From contig JASGUQ010000014.1 in assembly GCA_030057655.1 (NCBI GenBank), positions 33,975 through 97,974 on the forward strand: a DNA stretch of 64,000 nucleotides. Direction: 5' to 3'. The stretch comes from Bacillota bacterium. GTDB taxonomy: Bacteria > Bacillota > Clostridia > Christensenellales > Aristaeellaceae. Both the position numbers and the translations under genes were made by a program. Each line of letters begins with the position of its first letter. The stretch's first letter is position 1. The notes beneath the pieces are model-generated. The model was not told the origin of the DNA. It was given only the letters and a program-made list of their open reading frames with translations, and searched no databases. Positions 60,539 through 64,000 of this stretch are shown here, piece after piece.

Positions 60539-62746
60539 TCATATTGTGTTGTTGTTATCTTCTGCACTTATTATATCACCAGTTGGATCAATTTTAGAAA
60601 TTCTTTTTTGAAAGCAACGTGAATAAATTGATTTCCATCCTTTCCTTATGAGCGCATAACTCGCAGCGATTCCTCCTACGGAAAGAGTACCAATAACTGA
60701 AAGTACATCGACGTTACCTAAAACCTTTACAATTTCTGCAGTCTTAACCCACTCGATCAAAGGTGTTACAAGTCTTGAAAGGTCAGGTATTAAGGCTGCG
60801 ATTATAATAAGGATGCCCAAGACACCTGCGAATCCAGGTAAGGCGCCAAAAAAATACAAAAGTAATGACATTCGTTTAGCTTTTTTCTCTTGTGTTTCTA
60901 AGATTATGTTTTTATACTTCAACAATTGTTCGTTTTCTTGTTTTGTTTGTTGTGTTGCTTCCTCTGCATTATCTAATTGCTGTTTTAGTAACTCAACTTG
61001 CGAATTACTAGTTTCTAAGTTCTTCGCTTGAATGCTGTACTTTTCTTTCTGATTTTTTAATTCCGTATTTTTCCTTTCAATTTCTTTATTTTTTGCGAGG
61101 ATAGTACTATCTTTCTCTTTTAGATCAATCTCCATTTGGGAGAGTTCTTCACGAATTGCATCATCTATCGTTTTATTCCTTTCCTCTTCTTTTTCAGTAG
61201 CTGAAAACATTGATTGAATAAGTTGATTGCGAAGAATTTTTTCAGCAAATGCAGGGTTCTGGCTATAAGAAGCAACACGTCCCATAATCTCTTGCATTTG
61301 CTCGTTATTGAGTGAATTGGTGCCAAATAATGAACGTGATGAAGCGAATATCCCAATAAATGCTTCATAATATTCTATACTGGGGGTAGGTAGATACAAA
61401 ACTTGCATCATTTGAGAGGGTAAAACAACAACATCTGTCTTGAATTTGTATTCTGGTTCATGTCTTTGTAAACGCATTAAACTCCAATCTGATGATAAAA
61501 AAAGATATTTAGCTTCTATTGCAGTTGCAACATTTTTACGTTGCAAGTGTTCTACCAAGACCATACATTCTGTGTCATGATCTATAGCTGAAACACTCTT
61601 TCTATCGTCAAAATCGAATGAAGAACCAAATTTACTAACAAGCGGTCGCAACAAATCAAATTTTTTCATAAGTTCTGGATTGGATAGTTTACTATCTTCA
61701 TCTATTTCGATACCTAATAGAGCGAATTGAGACAGAAAATTTTTATACTTAAAGTTAAAGTCTCCTGCTGAAATTCCTGTTTCTGTTTGCTCTTTCCAAA
61801 ATGTGCTAATATAATTATCCTCTTGTCTAACCTTATATCCAATGGAGGAAAACGAAACAGGTGTTGGATGTTTTTCAATAACTCCAGCATCATAATTAAT
61901 GCGCCTTTTCAATTCATCGACAGTACATTGAAATACTTTCAATTTTATATTCGCTTTACTGCATAAATGAAACAAAGTTTTAATTGCTTCATATCTTTCT
62001 GTTCCCTGAAGATTCATTGCTCTATAAAGAATGGATGTGTCCAAATATAAAACAACACCATCAAATGCCTCATAAAGCTTATTTTTGGTTTCTGGAGTTA
62101 CAACCATTGATAAATATTGGATGGCTTTTTTAAACTGTTGGACAAGAAAAGATTTTTGTTCATCAGATGTGCTTCTTGAAAAAAAGCATGTGAGGTATTG
62201 GACTAACAAGTCATTGTTTTTCTTAGCACATTTTGATATTACTTCGTTTACTATTTCGTCAACTTTTGATGTGCCTGTTTCTCTATCACCAATAATTAAG
62301 CTGTAACTACTGACACCTTGCATCAAAAAGAATCTTCTGATGAATTCCAGTATTGTCGCCTTGAAACAACTTAATTCGTTTGGATCTGTTATTTTAGTTT
62401 CAAACAATTGTTCAAAATCTGAAACCCACTGATTTATTGCTATTGTTTGAGTTGTTTCATTCGCATTTATGGTTTTCAAGAGTGCTTCTAGTGTTGCGGG
62501 AGAAAGCGAGAGAGCACCATTAGATTCAATAATTGTTTTGTTTTTAATTAATTTTTTTAGTGTTTTATTAATACGGCCAATATCCATAGAAATGTTAAAG
62601 TATTCCGAAACAAAAGAAGCTAGATTATTTCTATCAACCGCTCCGTGATCATTATAGATAGTGTCAATAATGGTTGTTTCATCTCCCATAGAACCAATAT
62701 CACTTGCTATCATATGAGAAAGTTGAATGTTGACATCGATAGTCAT
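60539..62746 (-). CDS. Membrane-anchored PIN-like nuclease protein with coiled coil
   Basis: 735 residues, no known full-length family recognised. In order: a winged-helix-like segment (about 20-95); a helical region (100-225); a PIN-like domain with VVLYLDTSI (Asp236), VDELKRR (Glu278), AIDHDTE (Asp389/Asp391) and LFLSSDWSL (Asp420), the acidic pattern of PIN RNases; a helical segment (450-515); a coiled coil rich in Glu, Lys and Gln (about 515-620); and two membrane segments (about 628-655 and 680-700). GGGGGT precedes the ATG. The gene is AT-rich and lies beside an IS end, so it is probably acquired. It may be a defence or stress effector that cuts RNA at the membrane (inference). Confidence 0.7.
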   Translation of the reverse strand: MTIDVNIQLSHMIASDIGSMGDETTIIDTIYNDHGAVDRNNLASFVSEYFNISMDIGRINKTLKKLIKNKTIIESNGALSLSPATLEALLKTINANETTQTIAINQWVSDFEQLFETKITDPNELSCFKATILEFIRRFFLMQGVSSYSLIIGDRETGTSKVDEIVNEVISKCAKKNNDLLVQYLTCFFSRSTSDEQKSFLVQQFKKAIQYLSMVVTPETKNKLYEAFDGVVLYLDTSILYRAMNLQGTERYEAIKTLFHLCSKANIKLKVFQCTVDELKRRINYDAGVIEKHPTPVSFSSIGYKVRQEDNYISTFWKEQTETGISAGDFNFKYKNFLSQFALLGIEIDEDSKLSNPELMKKFDLLRPLVSKFGSSFDFDDRKSVSAIDHDTECMVLVEHLQRKNVATAIEAKYLFLSSDWSLMRLQRHEPEYKFKTDVVVLPSQMMQVLYLPTPSIEYYEAFIGIFASSRSLFGTNSLNNEQMQEIMGRVASYSQNPAFAEKILRNQLIQSMFSATEKEEERNKTIDDAIREELSQMEIDLKEKDSTILAKNKEIERKNTELKNQKEKYSIQAKNLETSNSQVELLKQQLDNAEEATQQTKQENEQLLKYKNIILETQEKKAKRMSLLLYFFGALPGFAGVLGILIIIAALIPDLSRLVTPLIEWVKTAEIVKVLGNVDVLSVIGTLSVGGIAASYALIRKGWKSIYSRCFQKRISKIDPTGDIISAEDNNNTI

Positions 62747-62784
62747 AATAATACCCCCAAAATAATCTAACTAGTATTATTATA

Positions 62785-64000
62785 GGGCATCTCTAAAAAC
62801 CTCATGCAATATTCGCCCAAATATGATATAATATACCTATGAAACAGATAAATTTTTTTGCCGAAGATAATCGCCTTGACAGGCTCAGTAAAATGGGTGA
62901 CCCACTTGAAAAAGTGGCAGGTGCGGTGGATTTTGAAATATTCCGCCCCACGCTTGACACAGCAATTCCAAGAGAAAAGGGCGATAAGGGAGGTCGTCCA
63001 CCAATGGATAATATGCTGATGTTCAAGATAATGCTATTACAAGAGTGGTATCATATTGCTGATGATATGACCGAATATTTGATAAACGACCGTCTGAGTT
63101 TTCAGCGATTTTTGGGGTTGTCGCTGGGCGATAAAGTTCCTGACGCCAAGACGATATGGCTTTATCGTGAAATGCTTAAAAACAGCGGAAAATCAAAGGA
63201 ATTGTTTGATATGTTTGCCGCATTAATGGAACAAGTCGGGGTGATTACACGCGAGGGTAGCATCGTTGACGCAAGTTTTGTTGATGTGCCGAAACAACGC
63301 AACAACCGTGATGAAAACAAGAAAATCAAAGAGGGCGATGGCGAGGAACTTTGGCAGGACAATGAAAACAAACGCTGTCAAAAGGACATTGATGCACGCT
63401 GGACAGAGAAAAACGGCGAGAAGCATTTTGGATATAAAGACCATGTTAAAGTTGATAGCGACAGTAAGATGATTGTGGATTTTTCGGTTACAGATGCCGC
63501 CGTTCACGATAGCCAAGCGATAGTTGATTTGATTGACGATAAGGACAATGTGTTAAATGCTGACAGTGCCTACACTGGCAAGGAACTGCACGATAAAATC
63601 AGAGAGAAAAATCCCGATATAATTTTAAATATCCACGAAAAGGGATACCGCAACAAACCGTTAAGCGAGGAACAAAAGGCTTCAAATAAGGAAAAATCAA
63701 AGGTTAGAGCAAGGGTAGAACATGTTTTTGGACATATGACAAATTCGATGGGTGGCATGACCACTAGAGTCATTGGGATAGACCGCACAACCTGCGTGAT
63801 TACCCTTAAAAATCTTGCCTACAATCTTAGCAGATGGGCTTATTTGGTTGGTGTAAAAAAAGCTGCGGTATCCATATAGGGATAAGTCTGCCCATTTATA
63901 GAAAATGGGCGGTAAATCGTGGTGTGCATGGCTGTTTAAGACAGATATTTTGATGATTCTACGATAAATTCATACATTTTTTTGCAAAATCCCCTTGATT
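62785..64000 (+). mobile_element. IS5-like insertion sequence, right end outside the window
   Basis: The left end is GGGCATCTCTAAAAACC at 62785-62801, followed by the transposase gene. No complementary end (GGTTTTTAGAGATGCCC) appears before base 64000, so the element continues. The left end abuts a TATAAT on the minus strand (62779-62784) that faces the PIN-protein gene. Confidence 0.8.
62839..63879 (+). CDS. IS5-family DDE transposase
   Basis: 346 residues, apparently intact. The N-terminal DUF772-type region (GGRPPMDNMLMFKIMLLQEWY) precedes the DDE core: IVDASFVDVP (first Asp), NADSAYTG (second Asp) and RARVEHVFGHM (Glu). It cuts and joins the element ends. TATAAT lies only 7 bases before the ATG and no ribosome site is obvious, so expression is probably low. 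Confidence 0.93.
   Translation: MKQINFFAEDNRLDRLSKMGDPLEKVAGAVDFEIFRPTLDTAIPREKGDKGGRPPMDNMLMFKIMLLQEWYHIADDMTEYLINDRLSFQRFLGLSLGDKVPDAKTIWLYREMLKNSGKSKELFDMFAALMEQVGVITREGSIVDASFVDVPKQRNNRDENKKIKEGDGEELWQDNENKRCQKDIDARWTEKNGEKHFGYKDHVKVDSDSKMIVDFSVTDAAVHDSQAIVDLIDDKDNVLNADSAYTGKELHDKIREKNPDIILNIHEKGYRNKPLSEEQKASNKEKSKVRARVEHVFGHMTNSMGGMTTRVIGIDRTTCVITLKNLAYNLSRWAYLVGVKKAAVSI

Overview
The window reads as a chromosomal segment of a Gram-positive member of the Bacillota, most likely class Clostridia. Supporting gene orders are mutS-mutL-miaA-ynbB, miaB next to a ymcA/ricA-like gene, rsfS next to nadD/yqeK, and an RNase G gene with its DUF2344 and B12-type radical SAM partners. Strong AGGAGG ribosome sites, GTP-type PEP carboxykinase and a DegV protein agree. 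Most of the window is moderately GC-rich. Four stretches are clearly AT-richer and look acquired: about 15.75-16.6 kb, 47.0-48.9 kb, 58.6-59.0 kb and 60.4-64.0 kb. No tRNA or rRNA gene was recognised.

Layout. 0-0.5 kb: the trailer end of a type II-like CRISPR array (six complete repeats and a truncated seventh, two identical spacers, no cas genes in view). 0.5-4.4 kb: an ECF sigma factor with its own ECF-type promoter and a membrane partner, an SPFH/zinc-ribbon protein and a receiver-like protein. 4.6-10.4 kb: a PLP trans-sulfuration enzyme, then a sugar ABC importer and an alpha-L-fucosidase. 10.4-15.6 kb, convergent: a complete L-rhamnose ABC importer with rhamnose mutarotase. 15.7-25.95 kb: a patatin-like phospholipase, a secreted class-3 lipase, a fused MacB/FtsX-type ABC transporter, a DegV protein, a radical SAM enzyme and a two-component system. 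26.1-36.7 kb: trkA-trkH, pckG, a coiled-coil surface protein, an ArsC/Spx-like gene, rsfS, a nadD-yqeK fusion, a K+/H+ antiporter and smpB. 36.7-46.9 kb: a DNA repair and tRNA modification operon (mutS-mutL-miaA-ynbB-addA). 47-49 kb: an AbiE-type antitoxin with a broken toxin gene and a RhuM-Fic protein. 49.2-54.6 kb: ricA-miaB-rng-DUF2344-radical SAM. 54.8-60.2 kb: an HD hydrolase, a secreted flavin reductase, small secreted and membrane proteins, and an aldo/keto reductase. 60.5-64 kb: an unusual membrane-anchored PIN-domain protein and an IS5-like element that runs off the window.

The most interesting signal is a shared operator. An 18-bp element (TCTAAACTGAATCGAAAC or its complement, one mismatch in one copy) lies before the response regulator gene, before the radical SAM-degV operon and before the lipase. 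A fourth, degenerate copy with the same 11-bp direct-repeat period (GTTT-N7-GTTT) faces the ABC transporter. In the two best copies (response regulator and ABC transporter) the element sits at the same 17-bp distance from a TATAAT/TATTAT -10. This links the two-component system, lipase, transporter, fatty-acid-binding DegV protein and radical SAM enzyme into one predicted regulon. Its sensor kinase has almost no extracytoplasmic loop and the transporter has a very large one, as in antimicrobial-peptide sensing and detoxification modules, but the gene set includes lipid-acting enzymes. A second candidate for new biology is the 735-residue wHTH/PIN/coiled-coil/membrane protein in the AT-rich island beside the IS element.
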